The notes: a model not told the origin generated them from the sequence alone. A stretch of 9,031 nucleotides of DNA from Acidimicrobium sp. BACL17 MAG-120823-bin42 (GCA_001438985.1 LIAZ01000043.1:1-9031); one strand, 5' to 3'. Numbered from the stretch's first letter, positions 1 to 7,005 are shown. A program made the numbers and translations.

Positions 1-2
1 CC

Positions 3-590
3 ATCAAGCAAGTTGGTGGTGAACAACGGAATAGCTTTTTCTGGGTACTGATACGGACCAAAGTTGTTGGTGCAACGTGTAACCGTTACTGGCAAGCCAT
101 GTGTTGCATGGTACGACAACGCAATGAGGTCACTTCCCGCTTTGCTAGCCGAATACGGCGAACGCGGCTCTAGGCCGTCGGTTTCTTTTGACGATCCAAC
201 TTCAACCGAGCCATACACCTCGTCGGTACCAATATGCACCACGCGCTGCATGTCTAAACGGCGCGCTGCATCCATGATCACGTTGGTGCCAAAGCAGTTG
301 GTGAGGATGAAGTCTTCGCTGCCTTCGATGGAGCGGTCAACGTGGCTCTCGGCTGCAAAGTGCACGACGGCATGATGGCCACGCATTGCGGCGTCTACGT
401 CACCTGGTTGGCAAATGTTGCCCTTCACAAACGAATAGCGCTTGTTGTCATCAACGTCTTTCAGCGTCGACAAGTTGCCTGCGTATGTCAACGAGTCGAA
501 TACCGTCACTTCGTGGTCGGTATTTGCGAGCACCCAGCGCACATAGTTTGAGCCAATAAAGCCCGCACCACCGGTAACAAAAATCTTCAT
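3..590 (-). CDS. rmlB: dTDP-glucose 4,6-dehydratase, C-terminus cut by window edge
   Basis: Converts dTDP-glucose to dTDP-4-keto-6-deoxyglucose using bound NAD+, the second step of dTDP-rhamnose and related deoxysugar synthesis in the cytoplasm. The reading frame opens at ATG 588-590 and stays open to the left edge, giving 196 residues of an expected 320-340. Visible motifs are the Rossmann GGAGFIGSN (7-15), HFAAESHVDRSI (77-88), the catalytic TDE triad in GTDEVYG (121-127), the SDR pair Tyr146/Lys150 in YSASK, and TRCTNNFGPYQYPEK (171-185). All of these are hallmarks of extended-SDR RmlB. It is the third gene of an rmlA-rmlC-rmlB run, starting 8 bases after the rmlC stop with no strong ribosome-binding site, so translational coupling is likely. 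What is missing is only what lies outside the window; nothing suggests a broken gene. Confidence 0.95.
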   Translation of the reverse strand, partial: MKIFVTGGAGFIGSNYVRWVLANTDHEVTVFDSLTYAGNLSTLKDVDDNKRYSFVKGNICQPGDVDAAMRGHHAVVHFAAESHVDRSIEGSEDFILTNCFGTNVIMDAARRLDMQRVVHIGTDEVYGSVEVGSSKETDGLEPRSPYSASKAGSDLIALSYHATHGLPVTVTRCTNNFGPYQYPEKAIPLFTTNLLD

Positions 591-598
591 GCGCTAGA

Positions 599-1165
599 TC
601 AGGTCCTGAGTGAAAAGTGTGGCTGAAACTGCGGGTCGATGTTGCCACGAGTTGGGTTGTCTTGATCGCGCTTGCTCAAAATTGGGTTCGCGAACCCCCA
701 GTCGGCTTTCACTGCTGGGTCGTTGTAGGCAAGGCCACGCTCGTCGGCCGGGTTGTAATAGCCGTCCACTAAATAGGTAATAGTCATGTCGGTAAGCGAA
801 GCAAAGCCGTGTGCCACACCTGGTGGAATAAAAATGCCGCGGTGATCATGCGATCCGTCTGCCTGTGTTCCTAAGTCAATTACCTGAGTTGCACCATCGG
901 TTGGCGAACCTGTGCGCAAGTCGTGCAACACCACGCGGCACGAACCATACGGCACATACCAGTAGTCACTTTGATGCAAGTGATAGTGAAGTCCAACAAC
1001 GCAACCAGCCTGGCGATCGCCGCGGTTGCCCTGGATCATTTCGCGGCCGAGTGGAAACCACTGGCGGCGATACGTTTCGATAAAGAAGCCACGCTCGTCT
1101 TTAAACATGGCAGGTTCCACAATCTGCACATCTTTGATCACGCTTGATTCGGTAATGACAGCCAT
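599..1165 (-). CDS. rmlC: dTDP-4-dehydrorhamnose 3,5-epimerase family protein, divergent
   Basis: A 188-residue cupin, the usual length for RmlC, expected to epimerise dTDP-4-keto-6-deoxyglucose at C3 and/or C5. Family signatures are DERGFF (23-28), GLHY with the general-base His60 (58-61), DLRTGSPT (82-89), IPPGVAHGF (113-121), the tyrosines of GYYNP (135-139) and NDP (148-150) carrying the likely dyad Asp149. Two normally conserved features differ. The Arg before GLH is Val57. The 'QGKLVR' strand that supplies a nucleotide-binding lysine is replaced by QSDYWYVPYG (65-74). The start ATG shares one base with the rmlA stop (TAATG), a strong sign of coupled translation, and rmlB follows 8 bases after its stop. 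The family assignment is firm. Whether it does the full 3,5-epimerisation toward rhamnose or a related single epimerisation or other sugar reaction is open. Confidence 0.85.
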   Translation of the reverse strand: MAVITESSVIKDVQIVEPAMFKDERGFFIETYRRQWFPLGREMIQGNRGDRQAGCVVGLHYHLHQSDYWYVPYGSCRVVLHDLRTGSPTDGATQVIDLGTQADGSHDHRGIFIPPGVAHGFASLTDMTITYLVDGYYNPADERGLAYNDPAVKADWGFANPILSKRDQDNPTRGNIDPQFQPHFSLRT

Positions 1166-2250
1166 TATTCAAGTTCTACTTTCGAGTCGTCGCCCAACAT
1201 CAGGCGTAGTGCACGAGGCTTTTGCTCCGAGCGTGTTACTTGCACGTCGCGGCCAATGAGTGAGTCGGTAAGACGCTCAATGCCCACAATGCTCGAGCCA
1301 TCGAGCACCACGCTGTGCTCCATTTCGGAATGTTCAACCTTGCAGTTGCGACCAAGCGATGTATACGGCCCGATGTAAGCGTGATCAATTATTGAGCCCG
1401 CACCAATCACTACTGGCCCACGAATACGCGAGTTGCGAACAACGGCACCTTTTTCGATTACGACGCGACCTTCAATTTGTGATGCAGCATCCACATCGCC
1501 TTCGTTGCGTGGCTCTAACACTTCAAGCACCAACCGATTGCACTCGAGCAATGGGTCTTTCTTGCCGGTGTCAATCCACCAACCTTCAAGCACCTTGTGA
1601 TTGACCACGTAACCCTGTTCGACAATCCATTGAATGGCGTCGGTGATTTCAAGTTCGCCACGAGGCGAAGGCTTAATTGCGCGCACTGCATCGTTAATGG
1701 TTTTGTCAAACAAGTACACACCAACAAGTGCAAGATCTGATGGCGGGTTCTGCGGTTTTTCTACTAACCGCACCACATGACCTTCTGCGGTTACTTCTGC
1801 AACACCAAACTGACGTGGGTCGTCAACATGGCACAACAAAATTTGTGCAGTTGGAGCTTTTGGTCCGCCGGCTTTACGCGCAGATTCGAACTCGTCGACA
1901 AATTCGTTCAACCCCTGCTCGAGCATGTTGTCGCCCAGGTACATAACAAAATCGTCGTCGCCCAAGAAGTCGTGGGCAATCAATACGCAATGGGCCAAAC
2001 CAAGCGGCGCATCTTGGGGAATGTAGGTGACCTTCACGCCAAACTGCGAGCCGTCGCCCACTGCAGCACGGATCTCTTTACCCGTTTCGCCAATGATGAT
2101 GCCGATTTCACCAATGCCCGCCTTGGCCATGGCTTCAATGCCGTAAAACAAGATTGGCTTGTTGGCAATGGGCACCAATTGCTTGGCGCTGGTGTGGGTG
2201 ATGGGCCGTAGGCGCGTTCCCGCGCCGCCCGAAAGAATGAGGCCCTTCAT
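1165..2250 (-). CDS. rmlA: glucose-1-phosphate thymidylyltransferase, long form
   Basis: Makes dTDP-glucose from dTTP and glucose-1-phosphate, the entry step of the dTDP-sugar pathway. The 361-residue protein has an N-terminal nucleotidyltransferase domain with GGAGTRLRPIT (8-18), KQLVPI (23-28), GLAHCV (84-89), LGDN with a metal-binding Asp107 (105-108), DPRQFGVAE (144-152), EKP (164-166), GELEITDA (198-205) and WWIDTG (224-229). From about residue 255 to 340 a left-handed beta-helix-like region of hydrophobic hexapeptides follows (for example VVIEKGAVV, PVVIGAGSII). This layout matches the long RmlA/StrD-type enzymes rather than the roughly 290-residue enterobacterial RmlA. The ATG is the first codon of the conserved MKGLILSGG beginning. 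It heads the operon, 35 bases from the divergent aminotransferase gene, and its stop overlaps the next start. StrD-like enzymes also feed other deoxysugars, so rhamnose as end product is inferred from the neighbours. Confidence 0.93.
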   Translation of the reverse strand: MKGLILSGGAGTRLRPITHTSAKQLVPIANKPILFYGIEAMAKAGIGEIGIIIGETGKEIRAAVGDGSQFGVKVTYIPQDAPLGLAHCVLIAHDFLGDDDFVMYLGDNMLEQGLNEFVDEFESARKAGGPKAPTAQILLCHVDDPRQFGVAEVTAEGHVVRLVEKPQNPPSDLALVGVYLFDKTINDAVRAIKPSPRGELEITDAIQWIVEQGYVVNHKVLEGWWIDTGKKDPLLECNRLVLEVLEPRNEGDVDAASQIEGRVVIEKGAVVRNSRIRGPVVIGAGSIIDHAYIGPYTSLGRNCKVEHSEMEHSVVLDGSSIVGIERLTDSLIGRDVQVTRSEQKPRALRLMLGDDSKVELE

Positions 2251-2285
2251 AACGGCTCTAGGTTAGGCGAACTAGCGTCATCTCC
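2251..2285. promoter_or_regulatory. divergent intergenic region between rmlA and the aminotransferase operon
   Basis: Only 35 bases separate the two divergent start codons, so both promoters must sit here or reach into the opposite coding region. TAGGTT at 2259-2264 could serve as a plus-strand -10 element, and the overlapping complement TAACCT (2260-2265) as a minus-strand -10. Both resemble TAnnnT, and the minus one would give an almost leaderless rmlA mRNA. No clear Shine-Dalgarno sequence precedes either ATG. The element calls are guesses from spacing and similarity; the close divergent arrangement itself is plain. Confidence 0.4.
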
Positions 2286-3503
2286 ATGGCTGAACCCCTC
2301 CTGCATGCCTTTGCCAAGCCCACCAAGACCGATTTCATTCGGATGGTCCGCGGAAGCGGTGCCCTGCTGTGGGACGACAAAGGCAACGAATACATCGATG
2401 CGATCGGCAGTCTTTGGTACAGCCAGGTTGGTCACGGCAATGCAGAGATCGCCGACGCAGTTGCCGAACAGATTCGAACGCTCGAGACGTATTCAACATT
2501 TGATCCATTCACCAACGAGATGGCCGAACAACTTGCTGCAAAGTTGGTAACGCTCTCGCCACTTCCCGAATCACGTGTATTTTTCTGTGGCAGCGGATCG
2601 GAAGCGATTGACACGGCAATGAAACTCGCGCGCGTGTCGCATGTGCAAGCGGGTCACCCCGAAAAGACCATCATCATTTCGCGCAACCGCGGATACCACG
2701 GCACCAACTATGGCGGTACCAGCGCGCAAGGTTTGCCTCTGAACAAAGTTGGCTACGGACAGTTACTTCCCGAAGTAGTGCAAGTAGATAGCGACAACAT
2801 TGAAGACCTTGCATCGTTTATGAAAGACAACGGCACACGTGTTGCGGCCGTAATCATCGAACCACTGCAAGGAGCAGGTGGCGTATACCCGCCTGCAGAT
2901 GGCTACCTAGAAGGTGCGCGTAAGTTGTGCGATCAATACGGAGCGCTACTTATTTTTGATGAAGTGATCACGGGCTTTGGTCGACTAGGCACATGGTTTG
3001 CTGCCAACTACTACAACGTTGTTCCCGACCTGTTGTGTTTTGCAAAAGGTGTTACCTCTGGATACCAGCCACTCGGCGGCGTGTTCGTCGGTCGCACAGC
3101 ATTAAACGCACTTGAGCGCGACCCCGACTTCTTTTTGCGACATGGCTATACCTATTCGGGTCACTCGTCCGTATGTGCCGCCGCGTTGAAGAACTTGGAA
3201 ATCATTGAACGCGACGGATTGATTGAACGCGCCAAGCATGTTGGCAAACGTTTGAGCGACGGATTGCATTCACTTGCAGCAGACGGCGTGATTGATTCAG
3301 TACGTGGCGCCGGTGCAATCTGGGCAGCGGGACTCAAACCCGATCAGAATTGTCTGACCATTCGCGACAACATGATTAAGCGCGGCGTCATTGCGCGTTC
3401 GATTAATGCAGACACCAACGCGTTCTGCCCACCATTCGTGATTACCGATCAACAAATAGACACTCTGCTCGACGTCTTTGCCGCAGCAGCACAAGGAAAG
3501 TAG
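2286..3503 (+). CDS. class III PLP-dependent aminotransferase (omega-transaminase type)
   Basis: A 405-residue cytoplasmic fold-type I enzyme that transfers an amino group between an amine or omega-amino acid and a keto acid such as pyruvate. Visible are GSGSEAIDTAMKLAR (102-116, phosphate binding), GYHGTNYGGTSAQG (136-149), IIEPLQGAGG (190-199), FDEVITGFGR (224-233) with Asp225 for the PLP pyridine nitrogen, and the Schiff-base Lys254 in FAKGVTSGYQPLGG. The C-terminus has a CPPFVIT motif (381-387). Arg371, ten residues before it, lies near where omega-transaminases keep their substrate-carboxylate arginine. It starts a three-gene operon with an SDR (6-base gap) and a P450. It is not a DegT/DnrJ/EryC1 sugar aminotransferase, so it need not belong to the adjacent dTDP-sugar pathway. 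The substrate cannot be read from the sequence; beta-alanine, taurine, putrescine or larger amines are all possible. Confidence 0.9.
   Translation: MAEPLLHAFAKPTKTDFIRMVRGSGALLWDDKGNEYIDAIGSLWYSQVGHGNAEIADAVAEQIRTLETYSTFDPFTNEMAEQLAAKLVTLSPLPESRVFFCGSGSEAIDTAMKLARVSHVQAGHPEKTIIISRNRGYHGTNYGGTSAQGLPLNKVGYGQLLPEVVQVDSDNIEDLASFMKDNGTRVAAVIIEPLQGAGGVYPPADGYLEGARKLCDQYGALLIFDEVITGFGRLGTWFAANYYNVVPDLLCFAKGVTSGYQPLGGVFVGRTALNALERDPDFFLRHGYTYSGHSSVCAAALKNLEIIERDGLIERAKHVGKRLSDGLHSLAADGVIDSVRGAGAIWAAGLKPDQNCLTIRDNMIKRGVIARSINADTNAFCPPFVITDQQIDTLLDVFAAAAQGK
3493..3500 (+). promoter_or_regulatory. ribosome-binding site for the SDR gene
   Basis: AAGGAAAG lies in the last codons of the aminotransferase gene, 9 bases before ATG 3510. 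It is the clearest Shine-Dalgarno-like element in this operon. It supports the ATG at 3510 as start and continuous translation across the gene junction. Confidence 0.6.
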
Positions 3504-3509
3504 AACATC

Positions 3510-4262
3510 ATGGGTCAACTCACTGGTCAACGCGCGTTCATTACGGGCGGAGCAAGCGGCATTGGTGCCGAAATGGCACGCCGATTCACCAAGGAAGGCG
3601 CAACGGTTGTTGTAGCCGACGTGAATGACACCCTTGGCAAACAAGTGGCAGCAGAAGTTGGCGGCGAATACGTGCATCTCGATGTCACCAGCGCCAAGGC
3701 CTGGGAAGAACAATACGAGATCGACAACAACTTCGACATCGTGTGCCTCAATGCCGGTGTGACAACGCATCAAAACGTGATCGGCGATCCAGCGACATAC
3801 CCACTGGAGCGACTGGATAACGATTCGTACTACCGCATCATGAGCATCAACGTTGATGGCGTGGTGTTTGGTGCACGCGGAATTGTGCCGCATATGGTTG
3901 CGCGCAACAGTGGCCACATTTTGGTTACCGCGTCACTTGCCGGCATCATCCCCATTGCACCAGACCCTATTTATGGTCTTACCAAGCACGCCATGGTCGG
4001 GTTCGTGAAAAGTATGGGTCAGGCGCTTGAACCACATGGCGTATGCATCAGTGCGTTGTGCCCTGGTTTTCTTGATACTCCACTCGTTAGCCCACTGGCT
4101 CGAATCTTTGCCGATTCGTTCAGCCTTGGTGTGATGCCAGTGGAAGTTGCAGGCGACCTCGCCATGCGCGCACTCACCGAGCGCATCAACGGTTCGCAAT
4201 GGGTGGTGTCTGCCGGGTTCCCCATTGCCCAGTACGAACATAAAGATCCGTTCGCTGGCTAA
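3510..4262 (+). CDS. classical short-chain dehydrogenase/reductase (SDR)
   Basis: A 250-residue NAD(P)-dependent oxidoreductase of the classical SDR type, interconverting an alcohol and a ketone or aldehyde. The Rossmann motif TGGASGIG (12-19) is followed by an acidic residue at the end of the second strand (Asp37 in VADVN), which usually favours NAD(H) over NADP(H). NAG is at 81-83, and the catalytic tetrad is complete: Asn114, Ser142, Tyr155 and Lys159 (in YGLTK). A PG motif at 185-186 closes the cofactor pocket. The length is typical and the start is backed by an upstream AAGGAAAG. It sits 6 bases after the aminotransferase and 4 bases before the P450 start, so the three genes almost certainly share a transcript. 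It could oxidise or reduce the carbonyl product of the transaminase or the hydroxylated product of the P450; the direction and substrate are not visible. Confidence 0.9.
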   Translation: MGQLTGQRAFITGGASGIGAEMARRFTKEGATVVVADVNDTLGKQVAAEVGGEYVHLDVTSAKAWEEQYEIDNNFDIVCLNAGVTTHQNVIGDPATYPLERLDNDSYYRIMSINVDGVVFGARGIVPHMVARNSGHILVTASLAGIIPIAPDPIYGLTKHAMVGFVKSMGQALEPHGVCISALCPGFLDTPLVSPLARIFADSFSLGVMPVEVAGDLAMRALTERINGSQWVVSAGFPIAQYEHKDPFAG

Positions 4263-4266
4263 CCAC

Positions 4267-5478
4267 GTGAGCGCGCCTGAGTTCAATCCGTTTAATCCCG
4301 AGTTTCGGGCACATCCTTACCCGTTCTACGACGCATTGCGTTCGCAGGATCCTGTGCACACCACCGAGTTCGGCATGGTGGTGCTCACCCGTTACGACGA
4401 TGTGTCGACAACGCTAAAAAGCGCAGACTTCAGTCGTGACGTAGAAAAGTACTCCACGCAGGCAACCAGTGAGGCGCGTCAACGCCGGCGCGACATGCAA
4501 CGCGAACGCACGAAATCTATTTTGAATCTTGACCCGCCCGATCACACTCGGTTACGTCGAATTGTGTCTAAGTCGTTTACGCCAAGCGCGATGGAAAAGT
4601 TGCGCGGTCGCATTCAACAATTAGTTGACACGGTTCTTGATGCAGCACACGAACGTGGATCTATTGAACTCATTGACGACCTTGCGTTCCCCGTTCCATT
4701 CCAAGTAATTTCCGATTTACTCAACATGCCTACCGAGCGCGCAGATGAGATGCGGGAGTGGTCACAGATCATCACCAACTCGCTTGAACCAACAGCAACC
4801 GATGAAGAACTTGCACAGTCCGATGCTGCAGTTGCCCAACTTGTCCCCTACCTCACGTCAATCATTGAAGAACGCCGCAAGAATTTGGGTGACGACATGT
4901 TGTCGAGTTTGATCACCGCAGAAGAAGCCGGCGACAAAATGACCACCGATGAACTCATGGCGTTTCTCGTGCTGTTGTACATCGCCGGCCATGAAACGAC
5001 CGTGAACCTGATCGGCAACTCAACACTGGCTCTACTTCGCCACCCCGACCAGGCATCACTCGTGCATCAACACGGGCTCAACTCGCAAGCCATTGACGAG
5101 TTGTTGCGCTTTGACGGGCCGGTGCAACACACCGTGCGTATTCCACTGAAACCAGTGCAATACGAAGCACACGGCAACACTTTTGCCATTGAACCAGGCA
5201 CCGTGGTGCTCACCTCACTTGGCGCCGCGAACCATGACCCCGCACTCTTTGACGCCCCACACGAGCTGCGCCTCGACCGCCCCAACTCGCATCGCCATAT
5301 GGCATTTGCATCCGGCATCCACTATTGCCTCGGCTCGGCGCTAGCCAAATTAGAAGTAGAAGTTGCCGTGGGCACCTTGTTTCAGCGCTTCCCCAACATG
5401 CACATCATTGGCACGCCTTCGTGGCGCGATCGCCTCACCATTCGAGGCGTCAACCAGTTACAGCTCAGTCTTTCGTAA
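4267..5478 (+). CDS. cytochrome P450, class I bacterial type
   Basis: A heme monooxygenase of 403 residues, expected to hydroxylate a small molecule using electrons from a ferredoxin. From the GTG start, the C-helix region LDPPDHTRLRRIVSKSFTP is at 88-106, the I-helix oxygen-activation motif AGHETT at 240-245, ExxR as ELLR at 278-281, and the heme-ligand loop FASGIHYCLG at 347-356 with Cys354 as iron ligand. All key residues are present. An ATG at 4147 is in frame, but it would overlap the SDR gene by 116 bases and add 40 residues unlike a P450. The GTG at 4267, 4 bases after the SDR stop, gives the standard beginning (FNPFNPEFRAHPYPFYDALR) and normal length. No Shine-Dalgarno sequence is seen, consistent with coupling. 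No ferredoxin or ferredoxin reductase gene is nearby, so a partner must be encoded elsewhere. The end overlaps the convergent dehydrogenase gene by 14 bases. Confidence 0.93.
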   Translation: MSAPEFNPFNPEFRAHPYPFYDALRSQDPVHTTEFGMVVLTRYDDVSTTLKSADFSRDVEKYSTQATSEARQRRRDMQRERTKSILNLDPPDHTRLRRIVSKSFTPSAMEKLRGRIQQLVDTVLDAAHERGSIELIDDLAFPVPFQVISDLLNMPTERADEMREWSQIITNSLEPTATDEELAQSDAAVAQLVPYLTSIIEERRKNLGDDMLSSLITAEEAGDKMTTDELMAFLVLLYIAGHETTVNLIGNSTLALLRHPDQASLVHQHGLNSQAIDELLRFDGPVQHTVRIPLKPVQYEAHGNTFAIEPGTVVLTSLGAANHDPALFDAPHELRLDRPNSHRHMAFASGIHYCLGSALAKLEVEVAVGTLFQRFPNMHIIGTPSWRDRLTIRGVNQLQLSLS

Positions 5479-6337
5479 GTCGCGCAATCAAACTGCTGGT
5501 ATCCCAGCGCTTGCCGCCCATGGCAACTACTTCTTCGTAGAACCTGTCGACCATTTCGGTCATGGGTAACTGCGCACCATTGCGCTTGGCTTCATCAAAA
5601 CAAATCGCCAAGTCTTTGCGCATCCATTCCACAGCAAAGCCAAATTCAAACTCGTCGCGCACCATGGTTTTGGCGCGGTTTTCCATCTGCCACGACTGCG
5701 CGGCACCTTTGGAAATGACATCAACCACATCGTCAGGGTTCAAACCCGCGCGCATCGCGAAATTGAGCGCTTCAGATAAACCTTGTGCAATGCCAGCAAT
5801 ACAAATTTGATTGACCATCTTTGCCAACTGCCCAGAACCTGCTTTACCCAGCAACTGACAACGCTTGGCATACACATCGATAATTGGCTTCACGCGTTCG
5901 AATGATGCTTCGTCATTACTGCCACACATCACGGTGAGCTGACCGTTTTCTGCGCCTGCCTGGCCGCCCGAAACTGGCGCATCGACAAAACCAACACCGA
6001 TTGCTGCACATGCATCAGCGAGTTCGCGCGCAAGGGTTGCAGACGCGGTGGTGTGATCAACGAGCACCGAACCAGCCTTCAACCCTGCAAGCACCCCGTC
6101 GTCGCCAAACACCACAGAGCGAACGTCGTTGTCGTTGCCAACACACATGAACACGATGTCGCTCTGTTGTGCAACTTCGCGTGGAGTTAATGCACGCGAA
6201 CCACCATGCTCGGCAACCCATGCATCAGACTTTTGCATTGTGCGGTTGTACACCACAACGTTGTGGCCAGCCTTTGCAAGGTGGCGAGCCATTGGCCCGC
6301 CCATAATTCCTAAACCGACGTAGCCAACGTTTGCCAC
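5465..6337 (-). CDS. 3-hydroxyisobutyrate dehydrogenase family oxidoreductase
   Basis: A 290-residue beta-hydroxyacid dehydrogenase, the group that includes 3-hydroxyisobutyrate dehydrogenase and tartronate semialdehyde reductase; it interconverts a beta-hydroxy acid and its semialdehyde with NAD(P). Motifs are GYVGLGIMGGPMA (5-17, dinucleotide binding), DAPVSGG (119-125, substrate binding), GSGQLAKMVNQ (167-177) with catalytic Lys173 and Asn176, SWQMENR (215-221) and RKDLAI (240-245). The start is a GTG only 2 bases after the carD stop, so it is probably co-translated with carD; a plain A-rich stretch rather than a good Shine-Dalgarno sequence precedes it. It converges on the P450 gene with a 14-base overlap. 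The exact substrate is unclear: valine breakdown, glycolate/tartronate metabolism or an unrelated imine or hydroxy acid are all possible within this family. Confidence 0.88.
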   Translation of the reverse strand: MANVGYVGLGIMGGPMARHLAKAGHNVVVYNRTMQKSDAWVAEHGGSRALTPREVAQQSDIVFMCVGNDNDVRSVVFGDDGVLAGLKAGSVLVDHTTASATLARELADACAAIGVGFVDAPVSGGQAGAENGQLTVMCGSNDEASFERVKPIIDVYAKRCQLLGKAGSGQLAKMVNQICIAGIAQGLSEALNFAMRAGLNPDDVVDVISKGAAQSWQMENRAKTMVRDEFEFGFAVEWMRKDLAICFDEAKRNGAQLPMTEMVDRFYEEVVAMGGKRWDTSSLIARLTKD

Positions 6338-6339
6338 GA

Positions 6340-6990
6340 CTACTTCTTTTTCGCTACGGCCTTAGCAGGAGCTTTCGCGACTTTGGCAACCTTTACTGCT
6401 TTTGCAACTGGCTTTGCTGCGTCCTTCGCAACGGCTTTCGCAACGGGCTTGGCATCATCTTTTGGAATCTGCTTCACGATCTTTGCGCCCTTCGATGGCT
6501 TCAACACGCCTTGCTCGAGTGCTGCATCGAGCCACACTTCTGCTGCATCAGTTGACACTTTGAGTGCAGGTGAAATTTCGGAAATCAAGTTGATGCGAGC
6601 ACGGTCGTACATGGTTTTTTCTGCAGCCGACAATGCACTGTCGCGATCGCGAGCTGCCAAGTTACGAACAACTTCGGCTACCTGATACACGTCGCCACTC
6701 TTCAGCTTTTCTTGGTGGTTCTTAAATCGACGCGACCAGTTTGCGGGCACGCGTGGGTCGGCTTTCGACAGCACTGAGCGCAAGTCTTCAAGCTCGGACT
6801 TTGATACCGGCGGGCGCACGCCCACCTGGTTGGCCATTGCAGTTGGCACCGAAAGGGTCATCTCATTGATGACCGTCTTCAAAATGATGTATTCCTGGAC
6901 CGCACCGAATGCCTTCATGCGCTTGATGCCATGGACAATGCAGGCACCGTGCTGGGGGTAAATGACGGTGTCACCTTTTTTGAATTTCAC
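6340..6990 (-). CDS. carD: CarD-family transcriptional regulator with lysine/alanine-rich C-terminal tail
   Basis: CarD binds the RNA polymerase beta subunit and upstream promoter DNA and stabilises open complexes, notably at ribosomal RNA promoters in mycobacteria. Residues 1-60 form the RNAP-interacting Tudor-like domain (FKKGDTVIYPQHGACIV near the start, then VPTAMANQVGVRP). Residues 65-160 form the helical DNA-binding domain, with NWSRRFKNHQEKLKSGD (84-100) containing Trp85 that wedges the promoter minor groove, then VAEVVRNLAARD and LSAAEKTM. Mycobacterial CarD ends near residue 160. Here about 50 more residues (164-216) are nearly all Lys, Ala, Val and Pro. The start is GTG 6988-6990, with AGAGAGGT 7 bases upstream. 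The next gene begins 2 bases after the stop. In mycobacteria carD precedes ispD-ispF, which are absent here. The family is certain; the role of the tail, perhaps non-specific DNA contact, is inference. Confidence 0.94.
   Translation of the reverse strand: MKFKKGDTVIYPQHGACIVHGIKRMKAFGAVQEYIILKTVINEMTLSVPTAMANQVGVRPPVSKSELEDLRSVLSKADPRVPANWSRRFKNHQEKLKSGDVYQVAEVVRNLAARDRDSALSAAEKTMYDRARINLISEISPALKVSTDAAEVWLDAALEQGVLKPSKGAKIVKQIPKDDAKPVAKAVAKDAAKPVAKAVKVAKVAKAPAKAVAKKK
6382..6453 (-). repeat. carD: two tandem 12-codon units in the CarD tail
   Basis: Residues 180-191 (AKPVAKAVAKDA) and 192-203 (AKPVAKAVKVAK) are back-to-back copies sharing their first eight residues. The DNA copies (6418-6453 and 6382-6417) have drifted at many third positions, so the repeat is maintained at protein level rather than being a fresh duplication. 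Confidence 0.6.
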
Positions 6991-6997
6991 GAAAGCG

Positions 6998-7005
6998 ACC
7001 TCTCT
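6998..7005 (-). promoter_or_regulatory. ribosome-binding site of carD
   Basis: On the minus strand AGAGAGGT ends 7 bases before the GTG at 6990. It is a good Shine-Dalgarno match and decides in favour of this GTG as the carD start. Confidence 0.65.

Noticed and set aside
1777..2211. 144-residue plus-strand open frame inside rmlA
   Set aside because: Antisense shadow of rmlA, which carries all nucleotidyltransferase motifs in its own frame.
3297..3917. 206-residue open frame on the minus strand
   Set aside because: It spans the end of the aminotransferase and much of the SDR gene antisense, both of which have complete catalytic motifs; its own product shows no recognisable domain.
4147..4266. 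ATG 4147 as the P450 start
   Set aside because: It would overlap the SDR gene by 116 bases in another frame and add 40 residues before the standard P450 beginning; GTG 4267 fits length, spacing and family.
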